53,655 nt of DNA, taken from the NCBI GenBank assembly GCA_903873415.1, contig CAIQOK010000007.1, positions 1-53,655 on the forward strand, read 5' to 3'. A program made the translations under genes and the position numbers. The DNA comes from an uncultured Verrucomicrobiota bacterium (lineage in GTDB: Bacteria > Verrucomicrobiota > Verrucomicrobiia > Limisphaerales > CAIQOK01). The notes below the pieces were generated by a model. It did no database searches, was not told the origin of the DNA, and was given only the letters and a program-made list of their open reading frames with translations. Below, one piece after another: positions 1-9,073 of this stretch (position 1 is its first letter; every line of letters begins with the position of its first letter).

Positions 1-388
1 GGTGGGTCATTTTGCGGTTTTGGGTTGGATGTGTTGGTAGCACCCCAATATGAAACCCGAATGGCCCGCCCTCGACCAGATTTTCGCGCGCGGAGCTGCT
101 TCGCCCCTATGGGGCGAAGCAGCAGGGAAAGAAAGCAATTTACAGAAAGAAATTTACACCGGCACAATGGAGCGGCTGATTGAGACGCCTTTCAACAAAT
201 GGGGACGCCAACTCTCAGATAAGATCACAACCTGATTCTCAATAGCGAAAGATGCTCAGCGAGACAACAACTGTCCTAATCTCTGGATCACCAATGCTGC
301 TTTTCGTATCAATCCGTTTCACCCGGTTTCGCGTCCGAAGCGCTGAGCTGGCAGCTCAACCCACTTCTAGAAAGGTGGCAAAAACAAC
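1..388. other. left-edge stretch with no recognised gene
   Basis: No convincing gene is seen. A 61-codon open frame at 50-235 (+) has no recognisable domain and contains a perfect hairpin, so I do not call it a gene. The last bases (371-378) hold an AAAGGTGG ribosome-binding site that serves the glycosyltransferase starting at 389. Confidence 0.5.
95..123. repeat. perfect 13-bp inverted repeat (hairpin)
   Basis: GCTGCTTCGCCCC (95-107) and GGGGCGAAGCAGC (111-123) are exact reverse complements separated by TAT. No T-run follows on either strand, so it is not a typical intrinsic terminator. It could be a REP-like palindromic unit or the end of a decayed element. Confidence 0.6.
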
Positions 389-1375
389 TTGAAACCCAAA
401 CTCCTAGTCGTTGAACTGTGGGGCCTGGGAGACTTGGTCATTGCCACCCCGTTCCTGCGTGCGGCCAGCGAGCGCTTCGAAGTCACTCTACTCTCCAAGC
501 CCTTCGGTCAGGATTTGCGGGATCGGTTCTGGCCTGAGGTGAAGGTGGTTCCGTTTCTGGCGCCCTGGACCTCATTCAAGCACAAATACCGGCTTCTGTC
601 CTGGCCCTGGCGTAAGATTTTAAAATTACAACGGCAACTCGGTGACGTCAGATTCGATCTGGGCATCTCCGCGCGCTGGGATCCACGGGACCATTTTTTA
701 CTGGCCCTCCTCCGGACCCGGCAGCGGATCGGCTATCCACGGGTCCTAAGTGGAATATTTTTGACACGACCACTGACCAGGCCAGCCGTCGAGGCACACC
801 ACTATTCCTACTGGCAAACATTGGGGATGGAACTGGGGTTGGAAATGCCAAACCGGGAGCAGTTATCCTTTACCTCCATCCCGCCCACACGCCACCGGAT
901 CCTCTTTCATACCGGTGCCGGTCAGCCCGTGCGAGTATGGCCTCTGGCCAAGGCATCGCTATTGGTGCAACGGCTCCGTGCAGCCGGTCACAAGGTGCAA
1001 ATCGCCTGCGATCCGAACCAGGAATCCGTCTGGCACTCCCTAGGCGAGCGGGATGTGGCTGTGCCACGGTCCGTTTCGGAACTGCTGAAATTGATTGATC
1101 GGGCGGCGGCCTTTATTGGAAATGATTCCGGTCCGGGTCATCTTGCAGCACTCGCGGGCGTTCCCACCTTCACCTTCTTCGGCTCGCAATTGCCGGAGTG
1201 GTTCGCCCCGCTGCACCCGGGGGCAGAATGGATCGAGGGGAAATCCTGCCCCTACAAACCCTGCTCGGACTACTGCCGGTTTTCACGGCCGTTTTGCCTC
1301 GAGGATCTCCCGGAAGAAGCTGTGTGGCAACGATTACAACCGTTTCTTCAACGACAATTCGGACTGAAAATATGA
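389..1375 (+). CDS. glycosyltransferase family 9 (heptosyltransferase-like)
   Basis: A 328-residue GT-B glycosyltransferase of family 9, the heptosyltransferase group that adds heptose or a related sugar from an ADP- or GDP-sugar to lipopolysaccharide core on the cytoplasmic face. The N-terminus (LLVVELWGLGDLVIATPFL, residues 5-23) is the family's opening strand and loop. HTGAG (174-178) and GNDSGPGHLAALAGVP (244-259) are the nucleotide-sugar binding motifs. Four cysteines near residues 288-304 resemble the C-terminal cysteine cluster of many family members. The start is a TTG preceded by AAAGGTGG at 371-378. It is the only plus-strand gene in the glycan locus and converges on the next gene. 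The exact sugar cannot be told from sequence. Confidence 0.88.
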   Translation: MKPKLLVVELWGLGDLVIATPFLRAASERFEVTLLSKPFGQDLRDRFWPEVKVVPFLAPWTSFKHKYRLLSWPWRKILKLQRQLGDVRFDLGISARWDPRDHFLLALLRTRQRIGYPRVLSGIFLTRPLTRPAVEAHHYSYWQTLGMELGLEMPNREQLSFTSIPPTRHRILFHTGAGQPVRVWPLAKASLLVQRLRAAGHKVQIACDPNQESVWHSLGERDVAVPRSVSELLKLIDRAAAFIGNDSGPGHLAALAGVPTFTFFGSQLPEWFAPLHPGAEWIEGKSCPYKPCSDYCRFSRPFCLEDLPEEAVWQRLQPFLQRQFGLKI

Positions 1376-1452
1376 GGCTGTCTCCACTTTAGTTTGATAC
1401 CTTGACCCGCCCTTTTCCCTAAACTCACTGTCTTGCCACGGTGCTCCTGATG

Positions 1453-2601
1453 CTAAAAGAGCTCACGTCTGATTTTTATTTGAATCGCCTCGGGGATGGC
1501 CTGCTCGCTGATCATAACCAAGTAGCCCCCCCCACCGGCACCGGATAATTTCCAGCCCAGTGATTTGCCGGAGTATTTCCGGATAGCCGACCGCACCTGT
1601 CGATCGATCATGTTGGGAAACAGGCTGACTTGAGCCTCGAAGGACGCCCTCATCTGACGCCCGAATTCCCGGGCGTCTTTAGACAAGATGGCCTTCCATC
1701 CGGCATCGGCTGCTACCGCCAATGCCCGGACACGGCCGGGGGTGATTCTAGTGACTTTACGCACATTGAAATTGGCTTTACGGGGCCCCAGCGTAACGAG
1801 ATAAATGTGTTTCTCAAGCCAGCACAAAACATCCTCCTTCAATTCGGAAGTGATTGCAGCGGGCCAGTATTCACCCTGGTAGTCCAGACGATTCAAGCCC
1901 GGATAAACAATGCCGATAGAATCCTGGGATCCTGAAAACTGCTTTGTACCGGGGGGATTTTCGTAGGAAAACAAGAGGCGCGCCGTTTTTTCGCGATCGC
2001 CGCCAGGCAGATCCGTCTGCCACAATTCCACCGCACGGCGCCGGGTACTGGAAGCCATACCACTGCGCTCGTTAAACTCCAAAGTTGGCTCCACGGAGAC
2101 GGTCAATACGGGACCGGCGGCATGACGGGAAACAAAAGCCTGATCCAACCATCCTCCGGCCAGATCGAGCCTGTAAGGAATGCGGCATTCGCGACGCAGA
2201 CTGGTCGTGGAGCGCGCCGGGAGATTTCCGTGTGGTATTCGTTTAAGCACCCGGTATTCAATGCCCAAATCGCGACATAGCTTTTCTTTGGCCGGGGTGT
2301 TTCCCTCCTCATTGACCAGAAAAATATCAGGATCCACGTCGCGCAGTTCCGCAAGAAAATCCAAGATGCCGGAGCCGAGATTGACACGGCAACTCTTGAC
2401 ACACTTGAGAGCCTGCAACATGTAACGACGCTCCTCTTGGCTGTTGACCGGGAGACGTCCTTTTAATTCCCGAACCGTCCGGTCAGAACCCAGAGCTACA
2501 TGAACCTCACCGAGCTTGGCCGCCTCGGACAAAAAACAAACGTGACCGCTATGCAGCATGTCAAAACAGCCGCTGACAAATACTTTTTTCAATTTGGCCA
2601 T
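1453..2601 (-). CDS. fused cytidylyltransferase-like / GHMP sugar kinase
   Basis: A 382-residue two-domain protein. Residues 6-130 are a nucleotidyltransferase of the HIGH-like superfamily (GCFDMLHSGH, residues 11-20, matches the GxFDxxHxGH motif of RfaE C-domain and TagD enzymes). Residues 140-382 look like a GHMP kinase: RLDLAGGWLD (144-153), SGSQDSIGI (223-231) and SGAGGGGYLV (353-362), the last being the conserved C-terminal kinase motif. The likely job is phosphorylation and nucleotide activation of a sugar, as in heptose or fucose salvage and activation. The kinase half (about 240 residues) is shorter than stand-alone HddA-type kinases, which weakens the assignment of activity. It lies among glycan genes, 52 bases downstream of the first family 2 glycosyltransferase. 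Substrate unknown. Confidence 0.75.
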   Translation of the reverse strand: MAKLKKVFVSGCFDMLHSGHVCFLSEAAKLGEVHVALGSDRTVRELKGRLPVNSQEERRYMLQALKCVKSCRVNLGSGILDFLAELRDVDPDIFLVNEEGNTPAKEKLCRDLGIEYRVLKRIPHGNLPARSTTSLRRECRIPYRLDLAGGWLDQAFVSRHAAGPVLTVSVEPTLEFNERSGMASSTRRRAVELWQTDLPGGDREKTARLLFSYENPPGTKQFSGSQDSIGIVYPGLNRLDYQGEYWPAAITSELKEDVLCWLEKHIYLVTLGPRKANFNVRKVTRITPGRVRALAVAADAGWKAILSKDAREFGRQMRASFEAQVSLFPNMIDRQVRSAIRKYSGKSLGWKLSGAGGGGYLVMISEQAIPEAIQIKIRRELF

Positions 2602-2653
2602 AAACTGGTAGCCTAGAGCAGTTTAAAACCAACACGCCGACCCACAAGTAAAT

Positions 2654-3502
2654 TCACGATCCCAACCGCCCCCACCAGACTGAGGTGGGCCGTGGAACAT
2701 CAACCACCCCGCGCTGACCGGTACTTCGCCTTGTATAGATCTCGTAACGGGTGGGCTGGAGGGCAAAATGACCCGCCCCAATCCGGCGCATACGATGATT
2801 CAAAATCCAAAAGGGTTTGAGCCACCGCACCCACCGGGGAATGAGGGCTGCCGTTTCCAGTTTTTCACGGATCGCATTGGGCTTTAAATTCATGTTTTCC
2901 CCGGTATCAGCGAAAACGGAGGTGAAAGCATTGGAGACGCCCATGGGAACGCGGTTTTGCATGAGTGCCAAAACCCAATGAAAATCACCCAGATCCCGCC
3001 ACCGGATGTCAAAGGATAGGCCTCGCTCATGGAACACCCTGCGCCGGATGAAGATGGAACTGGTCAAAGCCATGAAACGATACCAGCAACCCTGCGGATG
3101 AGGGATTAATCCATGGCGGTGACAGACATAATCGCCTTGGGCGTCGGTCACAATAGTGCCGGCAAGCAGGACCTCGATGGAGGGATTCCTTTCAAAAAAA
3201 TCCTGCACCGCCGACAGGGCACCGGGCAGATACTGCTCGTCGCAGTTCAGATAAGCCAGAATATCCCCCGAGGCGCGACGATAGCCCCGGTTCACCGCGT
3301 CATACATGCCCTGATCCTTTTCGATGAACGCTTTCACGCGCGGATCCTTCCGCAACCAGTCCTGCGTCCCGTCATCAGAACACGCATCCTGAACCAGATG
3401 CTCGAACTCAACGCCTTGCTGATCGGCAACCGAGGCGATGCACAGCTTAAGCCATTCTGAACTACGGAAACTGGGAGTTATGATGGAAAATTTCAAAGCC
3501 AA
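2654..3502 (-). CDS. glycosyltransferase family 2 (copy A)
   Basis: A 282-residue GT-A glycosyltransferase. The fold shows in KFSIITPSFRSSEWL near the N-terminus, the QDACSDDGTQDWL nucleotide-binding segment, EKDQGMYDAVNRGYRRASGDILAYLNCDE with the metal/donor acidic motif near residue 90, and no membrane spans. It probably adds a sugar from a nucleotide-sugar to a growing surface glycan. It is closely similar along its whole length to the next gene (3582-4418), so the two arose by tandem duplication. Donor and acceptor cannot be inferred. Confidence 0.85.
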   Translation of the reverse strand: MALKFSIITPSFRSSEWLKLCIASVADQQGVEFEHLVQDACSDDGTQDWLRKDPRVKAFIEKDQGMYDAVNRGYRRASGDILAYLNCDEQYLPGALSAVQDFFERNPSIEVLLAGTIVTDAQGDYVCHRHGLIPHPQGCWYRFMALTSSIFIRRRVFHERGLSFDIRWRDLGDFHWVLALMQNRVPMGVSNAFTSVFADTGENMNLKPNAIREKLETAALIPRWVRWLKPFWILNHRMRRIGAGHFALQPTRYEIYTRRSTGQRGVVDVPRPTSVWWGRLGS

Positions 3503-3581
3503 AGTTTTGTCTGAATGTTTTTAAACCTCACCCTTAAACGCTCCCCCAAGAGAGAGTCCGGCCGGGAAAAACAAGACGGGT

Positions 3582-4418
3582 TCAAAGCCTGTTGCGCCAA
3601 ATAGGCGTGGGATGCGAAACATCAAAACACACCCGTTGTTTCGGACTTTTCAGGGTGAAGATAGAATAACTAGTGGGCTTCATGCTGAAATGCCCGGCAG
3701 GAATCCGGCGGAGGCGGTGCATAAGAATCCAGAAAGGTTTCAAGCCCCTGACCCAGAGCGGTATCAGTTTTGCGGTGCGATCAGACTCCCGCTTCGCACT
3801 TGGGCTCAAGGCAAGATTTTCCCCAGTATCAGTGAAAACCGAAGTAAAAAAGTCAATGACTGCCATGGGCACCTTGTCGCGGATCAAGCCCCGAACCCAA
3901 TGCAGATCTCCGAGAACCCGCCAGCTCGTATCAAAAAAGAGCCCCCGATCTTGAATGACTTTACGACGAATAAAAAGGGAGCTGGTCAACACGGGAAACC
4001 TAAACCAGATGTGATTGGGGCTGGGAATCATGGAATGCCGATGACAGATGTAGCCGCCGTCCCCGTCCGTGACAATCGACCCCGCGAGCAGGACCTCGAT
4101 ATCGGGATGCTGCTCAAAAAAACCCTGCACCGCAGCCAGCGCGCCGGGTAAATACTGTTCATCGCAGTTGAGGTAGGCCAGGATGTCACCAGAAGCCCTA
4201 CGATAGCCCCGGTTCACCGCATCATACATCCCCTGATCCTTTTCGAAAAAGGCCTTCACGCGGGAATCCTTCGGCAGCCAGTCCTGGGTACCATCATCGG
4301 AACAGGAATCCTGAACGATATGCTCGAACTCAACCCCCTCCTGGTCGGCAACCGACGCGATACACAGCTTGAGCCATTCGGAACTGCGGAAGCTGGGAGT
4401 AATAATAGAAAACTTCAT
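3582..4418 (-). CDS. glycosyltransferase family 2 (copy B)
   Basis: A 278-residue paralogue of copy A. It has the same opening (MKFSIITPSFRSSEWLKLC), the same QDSCSDDGTQDWL segment and the same acidic motif in AYLNCDEQYLPGAL. The halves after about residue 130 differ more, which suggests the acceptor side has diverged while donor binding was kept. It is separated from copy A by 79 bases and lies downstream of the membrane glycosyltransferase gene. The start chosen is the ATG directly before the first beta strand. Confidence 0.85.
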   Translation of the reverse strand: MKFSIITPSFRSSEWLKLCIASVADQEGVEFEHIVQDSCSDDGTQDWLPKDSRVKAFFEKDQGMYDAVNRGYRRASGDILAYLNCDEQYLPGALAAVQGFFEQHPDIEVLLAGSIVTDGDGGYICHRHSMIPSPNHIWFRFPVLTSSLFIRRKVIQDRGLFFDTSWRVLGDLHWVRGLIRDKVPMAVIDFFTSVFTDTGENLALSPSAKRESDRTAKLIPLWVRGLKPFWILMHRLRRIPAGHFSMKPTSYSIFTLKSPKQRVCFDVSHPTPIWRNRL

Positions 4419-4597
4419 ATCGACTTAATTCATGGCATTCACAATAAAATTCAACGGTTCAAGAAAAAGCGGGCCGCTTAAAGGTTCAAGCTGTAATCCA
4501 TTTCCAATCTTTTTATCGTTCCGCTCGAAAGCGTGGGACTTCGGAAAAATCAACTCCTGGTCTAGCATGGTTTGCAGGGGCATGGTCGAAGGCCTTT

Positions 4598-6103
4598 TCA
4601 CTTTTTAAAAGAGGCTCCTGAGCTGTTCGTCCAGAGTGTGAACGATTTAAAACTGGCAGCCAATTCATAATGGCCTTGGACAATAATTTCCTTAACATGG
4701 CCAAGAGGATCATGAATATAGGGCTTATTATACACAATCAGGTCCGGTGGCGGCAATTTTTCCAACTCCGTTGTTGAGCGAAAGGCCACAAACACCTTTT
4801 TCGGCTCAGGGTTTGAGAAGCTGCAATCCAAGCCATAATAGGAGGCACAATAGCCCCCGGCAAGCCACCAAACAGACCGGTTATCCTCAATCAAAGGCCG
4901 CACAAACCGGGCGGCGGAACGGTAGTCTTCCTTGCTCAGCGACGAGGAAAAGCGAAAATTTAAAGCTGAGAATAAAAGCGCACAGCACAGCAAAACTGGA
5001 AATAACCGCACCCAGCCTCCAGACTGGTCCCGAAGACCGGCAAACGCCAATCCCAGCAGCGTAACGTAGACGGGGAAGACCGCCGCATAGTGCCTAGCCC
5101 AGAACGCCTTGTGCATCAACAGGCTACCGCATAGAAACACCCCGGCTGTCAGCCCGAGGACAATCAGCAATCCGGCCAGAGGCGTGCGGCGGGAGGAATC
5201 AAGTGCGGCACACCGCAAACCAGCGATCAAAATTGTTGTGAGCAAAACGAAACCCAGCAGTGGAAGCACAAGCCGCGGAATGCTCGCCGAAAGATCGACA
5301 AACCAATGGGATGACAGGGCCAAACCTCGGATATCATCAGCGGAGAATCCGAGACCGCCCAACCCCATCAACTCATAAACAACATAGGCAAAAAACTTCA
5401 GATCCACGTGCCAAACCTGTGCCCCCTTGGATCCGCGCAAGAGCGTGGAGAGGTGATAAAGTCCGACCGGTACGCAGGCCATTAGCCCTCCCAATAAAAT
5501 ACGCAAGGCTTTGCGGGACAGTTTCCAACCTCGCCGGCAGGCAATAAACCCGCAGGCCGCGGCGGTGGCAGCGACCGGCAAGGGGGCGAGCAAGGTGCCG
5601 CAAAAAAGAAAGAAAGCGGCCCCCGCAAGCAACCACGCCCAAAGAGTGCCAGCGGCTTGCGCGAAATAAAACTCCAGAAACCCGGCTGCCAGCCACGAGC
5701 CTGCTGCGATTTGAAGTGAATAGGGGCGAGCCTCATTCTGGTAAAACCAAAAATAGGGCTGAACGACCAGCAGCACCGGTAGCCACGGAATTGCCAGCCG
5801 TTTCCCTACCCGATAGATCCCAAATACTGCCAAGGCACCCCAAAGAAGATTGACAGCCCGCATCTGCCATTCCTGAGTGCCCAACAGCCTCCCTCCCATC
5901 CAGGCCGACAGCATCGACAGCGGCATCTGACAATCCGCCTGGCCATCATGACCTAGTCGGTCCCACCAGGAATGGAAATCCGGCTGAATAGCATACATCG
6001 CGGTGTCACCCTCATCCAGCCAAAGGCTGTCATTGGATATCATCCACGGCAGGGCTAGTAGAGCCGCCACCAAACAGAAACGATAGGAGCAAAGCAGCTT
6101 CAT
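4598..6103 (-). CDS. membrane glycosyltransferase of the GT39/ArnT type
   Basis: A 501-residue polytopic membrane protein with about ten hydrophobic segments. SLWLDEGDTA (residues 26-35) places the paired Asp-Glu right after the first membrane span, the arrangement of the catalytic acidic residues in ArnT and protein-mannosyltransferase-like enzymes that take sugars from polyprenyl phosphate in the periplasm. The C-terminal 90 residues are soluble. The neighbouring gene at 6114-6878 encodes a polyprenyl-phosphate glycosyltransferase of the kind that makes such donors, so the two probably act in sequence. The acceptor (lipid A, glycan or protein) is unknown. Confidence 0.75.
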   Translation of the reverse strand: MKLLCSYRFCLVAALLALPWMISNDSLWLDEGDTAMYAIQPDFHSWWDRLGHDGQADCQMPLSMLSAWMGGRLLGTQEWQMRAVNLLWGALAVFGIYRVGKRLAIPWLPVLLVVQPYFWFYQNEARPYSLQIAAGSWLAAGFLEFYFAQAAGTLWAWLLAGAAFFLFCGTLLAPLPVAATAAACGFIACRRGWKLSRKALRILLGGLMACVPVGLYHLSTLLRGSKGAQVWHVDLKFFAYVVYELMGLGGLGFSADDIRGLALSSHWFVDLSASIPRLVLPLLGFVLLTTILIAGLRCAALDSSRRTPLAGLLIVLGLTAGVFLCGSLLMHKAFWARHYAAVFPVYVTLLGLAFAGLRDQSGGWVRLFPVLLCCALLFSALNFRFSSSLSKEDYRSAARFVRPLIEDNRSVWWLAGGYCASYYGLDCSFSNPEPKKVFVAFRSTTELEKLPPPDLIVYNKPYIHDPLGHVKEIIVQGHYELAASFKSFTLWTNSSGASFKK

Positions 6104-6113
6104 CAGTTAAGGC

Positions 6114-6878
6114 TCAGCGCCGCTTATAGTCTCCCCGGCTGAAATACTTTTCCAGCCAGATGTAGGCGCAGATGAAAAAATAGCGGCTGCCCATTTCCTT
6201 AATCTTGAGCTTGGCCACCCCAAAACGGCGATTACGCCAGGTAATAGGCACCACCGTCCACGAAAACCCCCGCACCACCGCCTTGAGCGGAATCTCCACC
6301 GTGAGATTGAAGTGCGGTGCGATGAGGGGTTCGCATCCTTGCACTACCGTCCGGCGATAGGCCTTGAAAGCGTTGGTGGTGTCATTGAGCGGAATCCGGA
6401 ACAGGCAGCGAATAAAAAAATTCGCGAGTCGATTCACCATCAACTTCACGCGGGGATAATCAATCGTTCCGCCCCCTTTGATAAACCGACTTCCAAACAC
6501 GCAATCCCAGCCTTCGTTAAGCAGCTTCCAATACCGCACCGCATCCCGGGCGTCGTCCGACTCGTCCGCCATCATAATAACAACCGCATCCCCCGAAGAA
6601 TGCCTCAGTCCATAAGTAATGGCCCGACCGAAACCGTGATCCCCGGTATTTTGGAGAGGCCTGAGGGATGGGATCTTCTCTTTAAGCTGCAGCAACACCT
6701 CCCATGTCCGGTCCTTGCTTCCATCGTCTACGACCACAATTTCGTGGGGAACCTGATTGAGAGAGAACTCAATATAGAGGTGCTCCAAAGTCGCAGGAAG
6801 AGACTCTTCTTCGTCCCGCGCAGGAATAACCACGGAAAAGAGCTTCAGCCGAGAAGCCGCTGGATTGGGTGCATTCAT
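6114..6878 (-). CDS. polyprenyl-phosphate glycosyltransferase (GT2, DPM1-like)
   Basis: A 254-residue enzyme of the dolichol/undecaprenyl-phosphate mannosyltransferase group. It has FSVVIPARDEEESLPATL near the N-terminus, EIVVVDDGSKDRTWEVL, and a central DESDD acidic motif. No C-terminal membrane pair of the ArnC type is present, so it resembles the soluble DPM1 form. The ATG at 6878 shares its A with the TGA of the upstream epimerase (sequence TGATG), implying coupled translation; longer upstream starts would fall inside that gene. It probably charges the lipid carrier used by the membrane glycosyltransferase at 4598-6103. Confidence 0.85.
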   Translation of the reverse strand: MNAPNPAASRLKLFSVVIPARDEEESLPATLEHLYIEFSLNQVPHEIVVVDDGSKDRTWEVLLQLKEKIPSLRPLQNTGDHGFGRAITYGLRHSSGDAVVIMMADESDDARDAVRYWKLLNEGWDCVFGSRFIKGGGTIDYPRVKLMVNRLANFFIRCLFRIPLNDTTNAFKAYRRTVVQGCEPLIAPHFNLTVEIPLKAVVRGFSWTVVPITWRNRRFGVAKLKIKEMGSRYFFICAYIWLEKYFSRGDYKRR

Positions 6879-7945
6879 CAGGAGCTGGAAATTTCGAGCC
6901 AGTGCGGGTTTGACTCCGTGTGCAGGGCAATCTCCTCCAGCACCTGCGGCAATAAAATCTTCGGTGCCCAATCCCAAGTGCGGCGCGCCAGCGTCGGATC
7001 AAGAACCATCCACGGGATGTCGAACGGCCGCGGCTTGGGGTCACTGGCAACAGCATGGGGGCCAAAGCGGGCATCGCACCAGTCGGTCAACCGGGCGAGC
7101 GAGATGGAATTGGCGGCACCGCCGCTGAAATTCGCGATGCGCGGTTTACCGCCACCGGCTTGCCGCATTTGCATCAACAGCACCGGCACCAGGTCGCGAG
7201 GGTGGAGGCAATCGCGAACCTGATGCCCTACCCCCTCAAAACCAATGTATTTCAGGGGCCGTCGGCGGAGATGGGAATTGATCCAGAAGGAGAAAATGCC
7301 CTGATCCGGTCTCCCGAACTGACCCGCACCAGCCAGCACTCCGCAGCGATTAACCCAAACGGGAAACTGAAACGTTTCGCCGTATTCAAGCGCGACGGCT
7401 TCGCTGGCCAGCTTGCTGGCCCCATAAAGGGAAATGGGCGGAGCGGTTGAAAATGCCTCGCTGACACCTTGCCGGGTAAGGCCTTCTGGAAGCACTGCCG
7501 CTTCCTGCGGCCGAAAGGCGCCCTGATAAACTTCCACAGGCAACGCGGCCAGCGGAGGGACGGAATACACACGACTGGTGCTCAGCAGAATCAAGCCTGC
7601 CCGGTGCCGCTTGCAATATTCGAGCAGATTCACCGTACCCCAGAGATTATGCTCGAGAAGCTGGCGCGAACTCGTCTGCCCATCCACTCCAGCCAGCACG
7701 CTGGGATTGGCCGCGGCATCGATGACATAATCCACTGCGGGCAGGGCGTCGAGATCGGCCGCGCTCCGAATGTCCGAGTGGATAACCTTCACGCCGAGCC
7801 GCGCAAGAGCGACGCGATTCAACTCGCTGCCGGGACGGATGAAATTGTCGAGACCGATGATCTGGACTTTTTCAGCGGACTCCAACAAAGAACGGGCCAA
7901 AGTGCTGCCGACAAAACCGCAGATGCCGGTGAGGAGAATTTTCAT
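6878..7945 (-). CDS. NAD-dependent sugar epimerase/dehydratase (extended SDR), CDP-sugar type
   Basis: A 355-residue extended short-chain dehydrogenase. The Rossmann motif is TGICGFVGS (residues 6-14), and the active site is STSRVY followed by YGASK (the Tyr-xxx-Lys pair). The first domain resembles CDP-paratose/CDP-tyvelose 2-epimerases and related nucleotide-sugar epimerases. It lies immediately before the polyprenyl-phosphate glycosyltransferase, with overlapping stop and start, and beside a second epimerase, so both probably prepare a deoxy- or epimerised sugar for surface glycan. Exact substrate not determinable. Confidence 0.82.
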   Translation of the reverse strand: MKILLTGICGFVGSTLARSLLESAEKVQIIGLDNFIRPGSELNRVALARLGVKVIHSDIRSAADLDALPAVDYVIDAAANPSVLAGVDGQTSSRQLLEHNLWGTVNLLEYCKRHRAGLILLSTSRVYSVPPLAALPVEVYQGAFRPQEAAVLPEGLTRQGVSEAFSTAPPISLYGASKLASEAVALEYGETFQFPVWVNRCGVLAGAGQFGRPDQGIFSFWINSHLRRRPLKYIGFEGVGHQVRDCLHPRDLVPVLLMQMRQAGGGKPRIANFSGGAANSISLARLTDWCDARFGPHAVASDPKPRPFDIPWMVLDPTLARRTWDWAPKILLPQVLEEIALHTESNPHWLEISSS

Positions 7946-7993
7946 TTCACGCAGCGCTCAACACTTATTGAATCCAAACAAACGAAAACTTGT

Positions 7994-9046
7994 TCATTGT
8001 TTCACCGCCGCGTAAATCTCATCCAGTATTTCCTGAAGACCGTAGTGGTATTTCCAAACCGGATAGTGCGCCTGAAACTTCCTCACATCGCTCACCCACC
8101 AGATATGGTCTCCAACGCGATTGTCCTCGACGTAGGTCCAGTCGAGTTTCCGGCTGCTGATCTGCTCGCACAGTGCGACGGCTTCGAGCATGGAACAATT
8201 GGAATGACGGCTGCCGCCCAGATTATAAACCTCGCCGGACCGCGGCTTGAGTGTGAATTGCCAGAAAGCTTCGACGAGGTCATGACTATGAATATTGTCT
8301 CGAACCTGTTTCCCCTTGTAACCGAAGACGCGATAAGGGCGCCCGATAGCGGTGCATTTCATCAGATAGGCCAGAAACCCATGCAGCTCGGTGCCGGCAT
8401 GGGCGGGCCCGGTGAGGCAACCGCCGCGAAAACAGGCGGTGTTCATCCCGAAATAGCGGCCATACTCCTGCACCAAAACATCAGCCGCCACCTTGCTGGC
8501 CCCGAAAAGCGAGTGTTTCGTCTGGTCAATCGACATGGTTTCGTCAATTCCCTCGCGATAGGCATGAGCCGGATCGATTTCCCAGCGGAGATCCAGCTCG
8601 CGCAATGGCAAACGGTTCGGGGTGTCCCCATAAACCTTGTTGGTGCTCGTAAAGATGAAAGTGGCCGCGGGACAATGCTGGCGTGCGGCCTCGAGCAGAT
8701 TCAATGTGCCGACGGCATTCACGCTGAAGTCAGTATGAGGCTCCCGCGCGGCCCAGTCGTGCGATGGTTGGGCTGCGGTATGCACCACCACCTTTACCGC
8801 CGCACCCAGTCGGGCAAACAGCGCGTTGACCGCAGTGTTATCGCGGATATCCACCACCTCATGGCGGTAGTTTTTGAGGGCGGCTTCCAGTTTAGAGCGG
8901 GTGCCGGCGGTGGAAGCCTCAGCCCCGAAGAACCGTGCCCGCATGTCGTTGTCAATACCAACAATATCAAACCCCTCAGCGTGAAAGCGCTTGGCGGTTT
9001 CAGAGCCGATGAGGCCGGCAGATCCGGTAATCAGAGCTATACTCAT
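7994..9046 (-). CDS. NAD-dependent epimerase similar to CDP-paratose 2-epimerase, with Phe at the Tyr position
   Basis: A 350-residue extended [12 protein letters not shown] (7-15) binds [13 protein letters not shown] carries the catalytic Ser/Thr region, and [10 protein letters not shown] follows the active site as in CDP-tyvelose epimerases (RfbE type). The usual YxxxK motif reads FGASK here; the codon is a clear TTT, so the catalytic Tyr is replaced by Phe. The protein is otherwise full length and well conserved, so I do not think it is a pseudogene. It is the first gene of the minus-strand run with the thioesterase at 9074-9538 just upstream. Confidence 0.8.
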   Translation of the reverse strand: MSIALITGSAGLIGSETAKRFHAEGFDIVGIDNDMRARFFGAEASTAGTRSKLEAALKNYRHEVVDIRDNTAVNALFARLGAAVKVVVHTAAQPSHDWAAREPHTDFSVNAVGTLNLLEAARQHCPAATFIFTSTNKVYGDTPNRLPLRELDLRWEIDPAHAYREGIDETMSIDQTKHSLFGASKVAADVLVQEYGRYFGMNTACFRGGCLTGPAHAGTELHGFLAYLMKCTAIGRPYRVFGYKGKQVRDNIHSHDLVEAFWQFTLKPRSGEVYNLGGSRHSNCSMLEAVALCEQISSRKLDWTYVEDNRVGDHIWWVSDVRKFQAHYPVWKYHYGLQEILDEIYAAVKQ

Positions 9047-9073
9047 GACGAGGTTATTTTGTTTTACTGGATC

